Shown piece after piece: positions 47,901-58,270 of a stretch of 64,000 nucleotides of DNA. Under the pieces are notes generated by a model, which worked only from the letters and a program-made list of their open reading frames with translations, was not told the origin of the DNA and did not search any database. The first letter of the stretch is position 1. Every line of letters starts with the position of its first letter. The DNA is taken from contig OX940863.1 of NCBI GenBank assembly GCA_954871525.1, positions 1,526,001 through 1,590,000 of the forward strand, in the 5' to 3' direction. This DNA is from Parietaria judaica. Lineage: Eukaryota; Streptophyta; Magnoliopsida; Rosales; Urticaceae. A program made the translations under genes and the position numbers.

Positions 47901-49589
47901 GTCGCCAAACAAATTTTGATGATTGAAACGTGTAATTTCAGCTCTTACTTATGAAGCGAGGAGGGCAAGTAATATACGCCGGTCCGTTAGGCCGCCACTC
48001 TAGCCATTTAATCGAATATTTCGAGGTAATAAGATAGTAGGATAAAGAAATTTTATTATTCATTATTATATAAAGTTGAATTATCTTTCTCGTGTTTGAA
48101 GGGAATCGAAGGAGTTACGAAGCTAAGAGACGGTTATAACCCCGCCGCTTGGATGCTGGAAGTGACTTCTTCAGCTCAAGAAGTAGCTTTGGATGTTGAT
48201 TTTGCTGAAGTGTACAAGAATTCAGAACTATTCAGGTAAACTTTGCACCCCGGTAAAGATATCGGTGTCTATTTTAGGAAAATATAAAAAATAAAAAGCT
48301 CAACGTGCGTTCCTGTGATGTAAAAATCAGGAGAAACAAAGAGCTGATCAGACAGTTTAGCAAACCTGCCAACGGCGCAAAAGATCTTCACTTCCCTAAC
48401 GTGTACTCTCAGCCGTTCCTCACGCAATGCAAGGCTTGCCTGTGGAAACATAACTTGTCATACTGGCGAAACCCGACATACACCAGCTTGAGGATGTTCG
48501 TCACCTCTCTCATTGGCTTGATGTTCGGGTCCATGTTCTGGGGAGTCGGGGCCAAAAGGCAAGAACAAAGCGCGCGATTCCCCTATTTCAAACATTATCG
48601 CTCTTCTGATATATAACCAACTTGTTTAGTTTTATTTTTATGGCGCTGAAACTCGCAGGAACAAGCAGCAAAACGTGCTCAACGCGATGGGGTCGATGTA
48701 CGCGACTGTCCCCTTCATTGGATCACAGAACGCCTCGTCGGTGCAGCCCGTTGTCGCCATCGAAAGAACCGTCTTTTACAGAGAAAGAGATGCCGGAATG
48801 TACTCTGCTTTTGCATACTCGTTTGCTCAGGTAAACCACACTCATTTTGTTCGAAAATATTTTAAAATTCTCATGTAAATAAATCAATGGCGATTGGCAG
48901 GTGGCGATAGAGATACCCTACATATTTGCTCAAGCGTTGGCGTATTCCGTCATAGTGTATACAATGTCCGGTTTTGAACGCGATTTTGCAAAGTTCATGT
49001 GGTTCCTATTTTTCACGTTCTTCTCACTCGCACAATTCACCTTCTATGGCATGATGACCGTCGCTGTAACTCCAAACTACAACATCGCCGCAATCATCGC
49101 CTCGGCTTTCTATGGAATCTGGAATCTCTTCTCCGGATTCATCATCCCGCTAACCGTAAGACACACAAGTTATCTACTTTTATACAAAATAATTATGAAA
49201 TTGACGTGTAACAACGTGTACAATTTCCTAATCTATGAGAAAAAGTTACATAATTATGTATAATTTTTATATTTAGATGGTTAATCAGTTAACTGACAAT
49301 AAATTTCTTCGAATAATCCGAATTGGATCAGAGGATTCCGATATGGTGGAGATGGTACTACTGGGCATGTCCGATCGCGTGGAACTTGTACGGACTGGTG
49401 GTGTCGCAGTACGGAGATGACATAACAATTATGGAGTCTGGAGAGAGTGTGTCTGCGTTCGTGACAAGGTACCTCGGATTCGAGAAGAGTTTTCTTCGTG
49501 TTGTTGCATTCGTCAACGTCGCAATTGCTCTCGTCTTCGCCCTCATCTTCTCCGTTTCCATTAGCATTTTCAACTTCCAGAAGAGGTAG
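41925..49589 (+). CDS. PDR-type ABCG transporter, gene C
   Basis: Full-size ABCG exporter, 1428 residues, more distant from A and B than they are from each other. Twenty-one exons: 41925-42259, 43838-43958, 44037-44125, 44218-44462, 44577-44653, 44733-44786, 44886-44976, 45050-45633, 45782-46098, 46185-46345, 46430-46533, 46642-46798, 46885-47081, 47167-47499, 47580-47870, 47942-48025, 48102-48235, 48331-48558, 48659-48830, 48901-49155, 49332-49589. Frame is open throughout. Compared with A/B, exons 4 and 5 are fused, exon 8 is split at 44976/45050, and exon 19 is split at 48830/48901; summed lengths are unchanged. The intron after 48558 has a GC donor (AG|GCAAGA) with a normal AG acceptor; all others are GT-AG. 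Walker [10 protein letters not shown] and GVSGAGKTT, signatures LRGISGGQ and LSTEQRKR and both Walker B motifs are intact. Intron 1 (1578 bp) holds a hAT-type MITE. Transcription is divergent from the DUF2921 gene. Confidence 0.92.
43020..43699. mobile_element. hAT-type MITE in intron 1 of gene C
   Basis: The left end CAGGGGCGGACC and right end GGTCCGCCCCTT are inverted repeats; the flanks are CTTAGGTC on both sides (43012-43019 and 43700-43707). An 8-bp duplication and CAGGG-type ends fit hAT non-autonomous elements. 680 bp, AT-rich inside, no transposase. Confidence 0.78.
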
Positions 49590-50988
49590 AAAAGAAGAAC
49601 AAATGAAAATGTTAAATTGATATATGCTGTTTAAGAAGCTAGTTACTTTATGTAGATTTAATATGAGAAGCTGGTTATTACTATTCACTATTATGTTTGT
49701 TTCATTGTAATTAAAATAACTCTTAAGAAGTATATTACAGTTACCAACTAAATTCATCATTCAAATTTTTTATTGTTACAACTATTTCTGATTCAGAATA
49801 ACTGATTTAAAGTGTTACAGTTATTTCTGATTCAGAATAGAAAGAGTGGCATCAGTTAAAAACGACGATATACAGAAACGACAATTTTCGAGCAACATTA
49901 ACATTATTACTAAAAACGACAATATTTTTAGGAAAGAGAGTACTTTAAACGCCAAAAAATGTAATAAGTTGCACAAAACGATATGATTACTGAAAACGAC
50001 AATCAAATGGGAATAGTACAATAAACGGGACAAATTATTATTAATTACCCTCGCATATCACCTAAAGCTAAATCGATTTCTAAACCTCAAAGTTATTAAA
50101 TTTTATATTTCTATTTCTATTTCGCAATCTGACCAAAACACCATCAACGCTTTTCAAGTTTATTCATTTCTGTCCGAAATTTCATTATGTCTCAACTTTG
50201 TAAAAAAACAGATATATACGAATTCATTATTTTTATATTTTGAGAAAGATCACATGCTTCACGGCTCATGTGTACATCATAAAGACAAAAAAATAAAAAA
50301 TAAAAATTCTACATCTAATTTATTACCTAATTGTACTAGCTGCATACAATCATTTATAATATAATATAGTGACAAAACAAATATCACGATCGGATAAAAA
50401 AATATTAAATTGTACAATTATTTTACTTGGGACAAAAAGACACATAAACTAACGATTTATAATTGCTTAAAAAATTTGGCATTTGGCAGTGGTCCTCCAT
50501 TTAATTCCATGCATTTTCCCAAAAACAAAATTTTATTAGTCTTTCTAATCTCTTTAATTTTGATACTCCAAAAATCAATCTCCAAATTATTAAGAGAAAT
50601 TTGTTTTTTCACACCCTCAACTTTCAATTTCGGTAAAAATGTACCTTCAAGTTTCAAAACAACTAAAAATATACACTTACTGTGTGATAATTTTACTCTT
50701 CATCTTTCTATTTTTTAATTAATTATTTAAACAATTCAAAGAATAAAACTCTAAATAGAAGGTATATTATGGTGAAAAATGAAACTAGATGAAATATATA
50801 TATATTTTTTTTAAAATTGTTAATAAGGGGTAATTTTGAGTTCTTAAAAGTTAAATTTATTAGAGGGTATAAAAAAAAAAAGACATTGAAGTTATACTTT
50901 AGTTGTTTTTAAAACTTGAGGGTACATTTTTACTAAAAATAGAGGTTAAGGATATATGAAAGTAAATTACCCTATTATTAATCATGTC
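49590..50988. other. Intergenic region between gene C and dioxygenase 1
   Basis: 49855-50035 contains several AAACGACA words of unknown origin. 50594-50973 is a MITE-like element (separate entry). No gene recognised. Confidence 0.4.
50594..50973. mobile_element. MITE-like element, TACCCTCAAGTTT family, copy 1
   Basis: The left arm contains ACACCCTCAACTTT and GTACCTTCAAGTTTCAAAAC; the right arm carries the inverted counterparts AAAACTTGAGGGTACATTTTTACT and GAGGTTAAGGATAT. The same arms occur at 63020-63460. Exact ends and target duplication are not clear. Confidence 0.55.
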
Positions 50989-50996
50989 TATAAATA
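50989..50996 (+). promoter_or_regulatory. TATA box of dioxygenase gene 1
   Basis: TATAAATA about 70 bases upstream of the ATG at 51064, a good plant consensus and spacing. Confidence 0.65.
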
Positions 50997-51063
50997 TGGG
51001 ATCAAACAATGTGAACTAGCCTCAAAGAAGACAAGAAGCTACAAGTGATCAATTAAAAAAATA

Positions 51064-53313
51064 ATGGGCTCTCTAGTTCATGATTCAAAACTTCCCGTCC
51101 TTAGTTTCTCCAAAGAAACACTATATCCGGGAACGGAGTCCTGGAACTTGGCACGAAAGAACGTCCAAAGAGCGTTTGAAGAGTTCGGCTGTTTCGTCGT
51201 TTTGTACGACGGAGTTTCGCCTGAGCTCCGAGAAGCTATGTTTGGCGCTCTACAGGAACTGTTCGACCTGCCTACGGAAACTAAAATGACAAACAAATAC
51301 GTTAAGCCGTTGAACGGCTATGTCGGGCAAAATCCCGTCATCCCTCTCCATGAGAGTATGGGCATCGACGCCGCGACGACCAAAGAAGGGACTCAGCTCT
51401 TCACAAATCTCATGTGGCCCCAAGGAAATGAGCGCTTTAGGTAAGTAATTAATCCGTTCTTCCAAACTTTGAAATTAAAGAAACGCATTGCTCCTTACAA
51501 GTAAAAAAATAATAAAAAGATTAATTTGGCGCGACGAAGAACTTACTCTTGTATATATGATATTATTATATGAAACAATCAACGAGTCAAACTCTCGAAG
51601 AAGTGTTGGGATGAAAATCCGAAAATAAAAAATTGAAGAGAAAGAATTTGATCATGCAAATGTACACAAGCACATGTTTATGTTTTTGTCATTTTTAACG
51701 TGATTTGTCACATTTTATAATAAATTGTTGTCAAAAACTAAATTTCAAAAGATAATGCACCTACAATATCAAAGTCAAAGAGTATTTGTGACATTTAGGT
51801 GCGCTGACGTAGCAAAAGTACTCAATAGGTCAATCGAATAATAATATATATAATAAACATTTTATATATAATATTAAAAAGTATTTTTTTTAAAAGAATT
51901 TATACATGAAATACTCATTTTGTACAATTTTTTATAAAAATTACCCAAGACTATTTATTTTGCCTTTATAAAATAAGTAGTTTTGGGTAGTTTTTAAAAT
52001 GTTTTCATTGAAATGGGCATTTCTCTAATAAGCCTTTTTTTTTTTTTTTTAAATAATGACCTTGCCACGATCATATTATAGACACTCGATGGACGGAAAT
52101 TTTGGTCAACCATTTTTCTTTCTTTCTATTTTATTGGTCAACTGGTATAAATTACTTTAGACCTTTGATGCCTCAGATAATCTAATAATACATACTTTTT
52201 TTCTTTTCGTAATTCTCCCTTATATCAATGCTTTTGCGTCTAATATTGAAGATACACTTATATACTAATATACTCCTCGTGTTTCATCGCAATTACGTAA
52301 GTGAAAGTGCGCACTCGTTTGCGAAGATAGCAGAAGAGATCGATCACGCAGTGACAAGGATGGTGTTCGAGAGCTATGGCTTGGGGAAGTCCTATGAATC
52401 CCATGACGAGTCCATCACGTACCTTCTTAGGGTTTTGAAAAACAAAGCGCCACAAGGCGACGATCCTCAGCTCGGCTTCGTGGCTCACACCGACAAGAGC
52501 TTCACGACAGTGCTCTATCAAGACCACGTAAACGCCTTGGAGGTCGAGACTCACGATGGGGACTGGCTCAAGGTTGAGCTCTCTCCTTCTTCCTTTGTCG
52601 TTTTTGCGGGCGATGCTCTAATGGTACGTATATCTTAGTCATCTATAATATATATACTTGTTTGTGTGTTTATATGTGTGTGTGTGTTAATATTTTGCTC
52701 TTTTACTTGTTTGTATACATACCGGAAAATACAGGCAGGGTCGTGCTCGTGCCTGAGGGGAGGCGGAGTAGGCTCGTGCTTATAAAACAATCTCAAATTT
52801 AGGAGCCCAAAAAATCAATTTGAAGGCTCCACATAATCACTTTTTTCTATCAAGTCTTATCTTCGATCAACCATGTATCAAGATAGAATGAGTGATTTTT
52901 TTCCCTTGTCTATCACAAAAGATATGATTTAAAAATTCGACTACACAGATTTATTGTCCTTTTCCTTTAAAAACATTGAACACGTCATATTTGAACGCGT
53001 CATATTTGTCACATTTTTTTTCTTCCAATTTCGGCGAGAGCCTCAAAATTACACGATTCCTCAAAATCAGGCTTGGAGCAATGACAGAATAATGTCTCCA
53101 AACCATAGAGTTGTGGTAAGCGGGAACGAAGACAGATACTCTCTGGCTCAGTTTTCATTCAGAAACGGCATCGTTACGGTGCCCCCGGAGCTTGTCGACG
53201 ACGAGCATCCTCTCAAATACAAGCCCTTCGATCATCTTGGCTTGCTAAGCTTCTTCGCTCAAAACGCTTACAAAAAGCTGAAATCTCCGATTAAAGCTTA
53301 CTGTGGTGTTTGA
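51064..53313 (+). CDS. 2-oxoglutarate/Fe(II) dioxygenase, AOP-like, gene 1
   Basis: Soluble 2-oxoglutarate- and iron-dependent oxygenase, 313 residues, closest in pattern to the plant AOP group (named for glucosinolate-modifying enzymes of Brassicales; elsewhere substrates are mostly unknown). Three exons: 51064-51440, 52302-52623, 53071-53313; phases agree. The N-terminal DIOX_N region includes RAFEEFGCFVVLYD near residue 35. Iron ligands are His188 and Asp190 (HTD) and His245; the 2-oxoglutarate pair is Arg255 and Ser257 (RYS). The acceptor of intron 1 (TTACGTAAG|TGAAAG) has almost no pyrimidine tract, so this junction is the least certain; it is supported by alignment with genes 2 and 3. 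Intron 1 is 861 bp and intron 2 is 447 bp, both AT-rich. Confidence 0.88.
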
Positions 53314-54177
53314 TCAATCTACGTGCATGCTTGTAATTACAGTGCAAACAATACGCACTGTTTCTTTGTGACATGTATTTTTTTTATTTGCTTTTGAATA
53401 TATGCATGCTTTTCTACGTCTGTTTAATTATCCAAAGAAATAAGTTGTAATTGGACTCTTTATAATATTATGGTATTTGGCGATTAAATCTTCAATATAT
53501 ATATGCTCGACTATATATATGTTCAATTATTGGTCTCACTCTCATGCTAATAGCTAATGTTGTAAAGCTTTCCATGCTATATAAAAATCCATTTACACTG
53601 AACTCTAATAATCATGAAGTTCCATAACAAAAATAATTTAATAATGAAGGGTAATTTTGGATTAATTTATAAAAAAATCAAACAATTGGAGGGTATAAAA
53701 ATGACAATCAAATACGTTTTGAAGATATATTTTAGTTATTTTCTAACATAAAGATATATTTTTAAAAATTAGAAATAAAAATATATAAAAACAAAATTCC
53801 ATATATTTGTAACAAATTTTTTTGTCATTTTTAAATGACAATGACGTATTACAATTGGCATGCTTATAATGTATATCGCACTCCCTAGCCATGTGGTATA
53901 ATTAATGCCATAGCTACTTAGATGCTCGCATTTAAGAGCATAAAAAATAAAAACATTTGTTTATGCCAGCTTGTGCAATTATTTAATTATTATGCTACGT
54001 TACAATACAATAAATGTAGCACTACTTGCGGATATTAAGGACTAAAAAAGTCCATGACCTAATCCATGTGAACTGTCAATAAAATATATAGTTAATAATT
54101 GAGCAATATATTAAGCAATAAGAAATCACAAGAACTGCACAAATCATCGGATAATTGAGAGTTTAGTCTTTAGAGTT
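53314..54177. other. Spacer between dioxygenase genes 1 and 2
   Basis: 864 bases of AT-rich DNA. A fragment at 53640-53800 (GGAGGGTATAAAAATGAC, ATATTTTAGTTATTTTCTAACAT) resembles half of the TACCCTCAAGTTT MITE family. A TATA-like AAAATATATA sits at 54081-54090, about 90 bases before the next ATG. Confidence 0.45.
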
Positions 54178-54589
54178 ATGGAATATAATCAAATTCCAGT
54201 GGTGGGTTTTAGTGAAGATCACGACATGAAGCCCGGATCTGACTCGTGGGATTTGGCGAGAGAGCGAATCCGGCGTGGATTGGAGGAGTTCGGATGTTTC
54301 GAAGTCGTCTGCCGTGATTTTTCTCAGCAGCTTCACGACGGAGTGTTTGATTCCGGCAGAGAACTGCTTGATCTTCCGACGGAGACAAAGATGAGAAAAG
54401 CCACCACGAGACCAGAAGTGACGGGATATCTTGCCAATATTCCGGCAGTTCCTCTCTATGAATCTGTCGGAATCGAAAACGCCGATACTCCTGAAGGAGC
54501 TGAATATTTCACTGGCGTCATGTGGCCCCAAGGCAATGATTCTTTCCGGTAAGAGTACATATATAATATGTATATATAGTTTTTTTTTT

Positions 54590-54622
<33 letters not shown>

Positions 54623-55873
54623 CATTTCCTATAAATTGTAGTAGGTTTTTATTTTCTCGACATACTCTAGCATATTATTTGAATTTTATTTATATATAGT
54701 AAATAATTTGATGCAATCTCGTAGGGAAAATTGAAAAAATTAGTGTGAACTAATAATGTGTTGGCCATATTTCCTCTGTATACTCTAAAAATAAAAATCG
54801 AAACTTAACGCTATAGTACATGTTTAATTTAGAGAGACTATTCATGCCTTCGCAAAGCGGCTTGTGGGTTTGACCGAAATGACGATGAGGATGGTGGTTG
54901 AGAGCTACGGCATCAAAACGGAGCGTTATGACGCGTTGAAAAAATCAAAATATCACATTCTCCGATTCATAAAGTACAGGGCGTCGGAGGACGTCGAGAG
55001 CAATGTCGGAATGGGACCTCACGCGGACAGCAACTTCATGACCATTCTTCATCAGCATCAAGTCCAGGGCTTGCAAGTCAAAGCCAAAGACGGTCAATGG
55101 ATCGATGTTAACCCCTCTGCTTCATCGTTCCTAGTCCTCGCCGGCGAACCACTTATGGTATGTCAATCTCCCATTTTTTGTACTGTAGTTTTTATGATTA
55201 TATGAAAAAGTCCGAATTTTACAAATTTAAGGATGTCATATTTTTATTTTACAAAAAATGAGAGGCTATGTTCGACGGAAAGATAAAAATCAGATACCTC
55301 TAAGAATATATACACTTTTTTGTTATAGATTTATAATCACCCACATCTAAGAATACCATTTTTAAGGAATGTTGCATAGATATATATTAGCTATTATAGA
55401 TAATTTTTTATTTTAAATCAACGAACCATAGTGGTCTTATTTAATTGACGTTGAATTACAATTTACAATAGAATCTCTAGAGTTGGGATTAGGGACATAG
55501 TTATCGAAATTATTAATTTATCGAGTTTTAAATCTAATAGCGTTATAGTTAAGTCAGGATCGTAAAAATTATTATTTAATCGAGGTTACGAATTTATTGA
55601 AGATTTACTATATTGTCTTTGGTTTAGGCTTGGAGTAACGACAGAATTCGTGCTTGTGTGCATCAAGTGATAATAAAAGAAAATAAGAGAGTCAGATTCT
55701 CCGCCGGACTATTTACACCCATTAATGGGATTCTTCAAGTTCCGGAAGAGCTTGTCGACGACGAACATCCCTTGCTGTACAAACCTTTTGACAATTGTGA
55801 ATTCCTTCGTTACTTCTTCACAGAAGAGGCAAGGAAATTTGAAAATCCCATCAAAGGATTTTGTGGTCTTTAA
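54178..55873 (+). CDS. 2-oxoglutarate/Fe(II) dioxygenase, AOP-like, gene 2
   Basis: Second member of the tandem array, 313 residues. Exons 54178-54548, 54833-55157, 55628-55873; both introns GT-AG in the same phases as genes 1 and 3. Iron ligands His187, Asp189 (HAD) and His244; 2-oxoglutarate residues Arg255 and Ser257, here as RFS instead of RYS. The N-terminal EEFGCFEVV and C-terminal ELVDDEHPLLYKPFD match the family. A TA microsatellite lies in intron 1 (about 54597-54622). Nothing suggests loss of function; substrate unknown. Confidence 0.89.
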
Positions 55874-56415
55874 TATGTATCTTCTTCTTTTCAGTAATAT
55901 AATAAAGGTTAAACAATAATCAATCTTGTTGCTGAACTATATTATAGAAATCTAAACATTAATCAATGCATAATAAAAAGCCGGCCCAACAGTAGAACAA
56001 AAATATGAAATTAAAATGGCTGGAATATTAATTGTGGGCCCCATAATCCTAACCTTTGAAATTAAAAATTATTGAAATATTAATTGTAGGCCCCTCCTTC
56101 GTCTCCATTGACTTTTAGTTTGGTTTCTATTCTCTACATAAAGTAAAAATGATATTTTATAGATAGATTAATCGATGATAAAAATAGAATAAAAAACAAA
56201 TTTTGTTTATGTATTTTATGTGATAACTTTTCTTTTAAAAGTGAAAAAAAAAATATATAAAAAAAAAATTGCTAAGCTCGTGATTGGATTTTTGGATTTG
56301 TAGAGACTACTCATTGTGTGAACAGTGAAGAACAAAGATACTCGCGGTGGAATACTGGAAAAACGTACTAAAAAAATTTGATCACTAGAAAATGTATTGG
56401 AATATAGAATATTTA
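55874..56415. other. Spacer after dioxygenase gene 2
   Basis: AT-rich. Two short, similar blocks (TTGAAATTAAAAATT/ATGAAATTAAAATGG with GAATATTAATTGTGGGCC and GAAATATTAATTGTAGGCC near 56010-56095) form a small imperfect direct repeat. No gene seen. Confidence 0.4.
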
Positions 56416-57157
56416 GGTGGCGTTTGGTTATGGTCTTCGAGATCAGTTTCTGGTTTTGGTTTCAAACAGTGTCATATTGGTTTCGCAGACCACGTTTGGT
56501 TGCCAGTTGTCTCTGTTTTCTGAGACCGGTCTCGCAGACCACTGAAATTTTAATGAAGGAAAACAGAAAACGACTTGAAGTTGTTTTCTGTCTTTGGTCT
56601 TCAACTCAATCGTACAAAATAAAACAATAATAATATATTATCATTCTATAATATTATTATATTATTTATAATAAGATATTATCTATGAAATTAACTTATA
56701 TAATAAATTATTAAAATCATTTTTATATATAATTATAAATTTTAATGATATTACTATCATATTAACAAATATACTTAAATTATGTATATTATTAAATACT
56801 AATTTAATTACAATGATATAAACTCTTGAAACGGAATATTTACTACTTTATATTACATTATTTAAACATGTAATTAGGGTCATTAAATATGAATAATTAT
56901 TTTATTATGGCAAATATTTTTTAGACATAATATTAATATATATTACTTTCAAATAAAACATAATTTCTTTTTAGTAACATAAATTGTGTTTTATTGTATT
57001 TTTTTCATTTAAATTCAACCACGGATTAACAAAAGACTAACCAAACAGTGTTTCAAAAATCAAACTCCCAAACTGGTTTGGTAAACTAAACTTTCAGACT
57101 GATTTCCCAAACCAAATTGCAAAACTGGTTTCCCAAACCAGTTAACCAAACGACACC
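56416..57157. mobile_element. PIF/Harbinger-like (Tourist-type) MITE, 742 bp
   Basis: The ends GGTGGCGTTTGGTT and AACCAAACGACACC are inverted repeats, flanked by TTA on both sides (56413-56415, 57158-57160). TTA duplications and GG…GTTTGGTT termini are the hallmark of Tourist-like elements. Both arms also carry diverged TGGTTT(C/G) repeats near the ends. The interior is very AT-rich and non-coding. Confidence 0.75.
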
Positions 57158-57160
57158 TTA

Positions 57161-57251
57161 GTTTATCAAAAATACAAACGGCGAAAAAAAAAGGCCTCAT
57201 TTGAAATTTTCGCCCAAAGGCCTCATTTGAAATTTGGGCCGGCCCTGGCAT

Positions 57252-57290
<39 letters not shown>

Positions 57291-57691
57291 AAAAGAAAAA
57301 GTTTGATTGATAAATTTGATTTTTACTAGAAACGTCATATTTTTATGACTAATTTTATTTTATTTTATAGTATAAGAAATTATTCAAGATTTTTTTATCA
57401 AATAATATTTTCAATTAAATAGGGTTTATTTTTTGGCAGACCTGGATTTTCCTAGTCTGTTTGTGGGTGAAAAAAAAAAAAAGTAGAGGCGGATTGATCC
57501 GATTCGCTAAAAGACTACTGAAAGTGAAATGAGATTGTATATCACGCAGATCAAAGAACAATTCAAATTTAGTATCATCTATTTGAAAGTAATTGCTTAG
57601 AAAAATATTATCCTTGGTACTGACAATTAGGACCACTATCATATAATTTGTTTTGATCAGAAGAAGAAAAACTATAATCGTTTAAACAATT

Positions 57692-57729
<38 letters not shown>

Positions 57730-58180
57730 TCAATGTACTACGTGACTCAGTATGAAGATGAAATTATGTATCTTAAACGTCTTCGACAGCTTTGGAATTT
57801 CACTCAACGACCCAAATAATGATCCCAAATTATTTCAATACTTGTACGAAAATATCGTTAAATAGAGATGTGGTCCAAATTCCAAAATTGACATATAAAA
57901 AAATGGTATGTGATGTGAGAGATATTTCTTCTAATTAGAATTTGGAGTTTTGTTTGAAATCTTGCATGATTCAGATTTCTCAGCTACAAACTGAAAATAT
58001 AACGAGTGAAATTAAAAAAAAAAAAAAAAGAAGTTATTTTTGATTTTTTCTAATAAAAATTTAGATTTTATTAATATATTCAAGATTTATGTCAAGCTGT
58101 TGTACGACAGATGTGACGCGCATAGTTTGATTACGTAAGTTCAAAACGCAACTATTGCTTGCATGCATGGCTAAAATACC
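57161..58180. other. Spacer between the MITE and dioxygenase gene 3
   Basis: Contains a twice-repeated AGGCCTCATTTGAAATTT followed by GGGCCGGCCCTGG (57190-57248), which resembles a hAT MITE end, then TA microsatellites near 57257-57285 and 57694-57726. No gene recognised. Confidence 0.4.
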
Positions 58181-58190
58181 TATATATAAA
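58181..58190 (+). promoter_or_regulatory. TATA box of dioxygenase gene 3
   Basis: TATATATAAA about 85 bases upstream of the ATG at 58271; good consensus and spacing. Confidence 0.6.
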
Positions 58191-58270
58191 AACCTCCACA
58201 AATCAGCCATTTTCAACACAAAATAATATCAATTTGTCCTCTAGAAATTAAAACACACCCAAGATTAATT

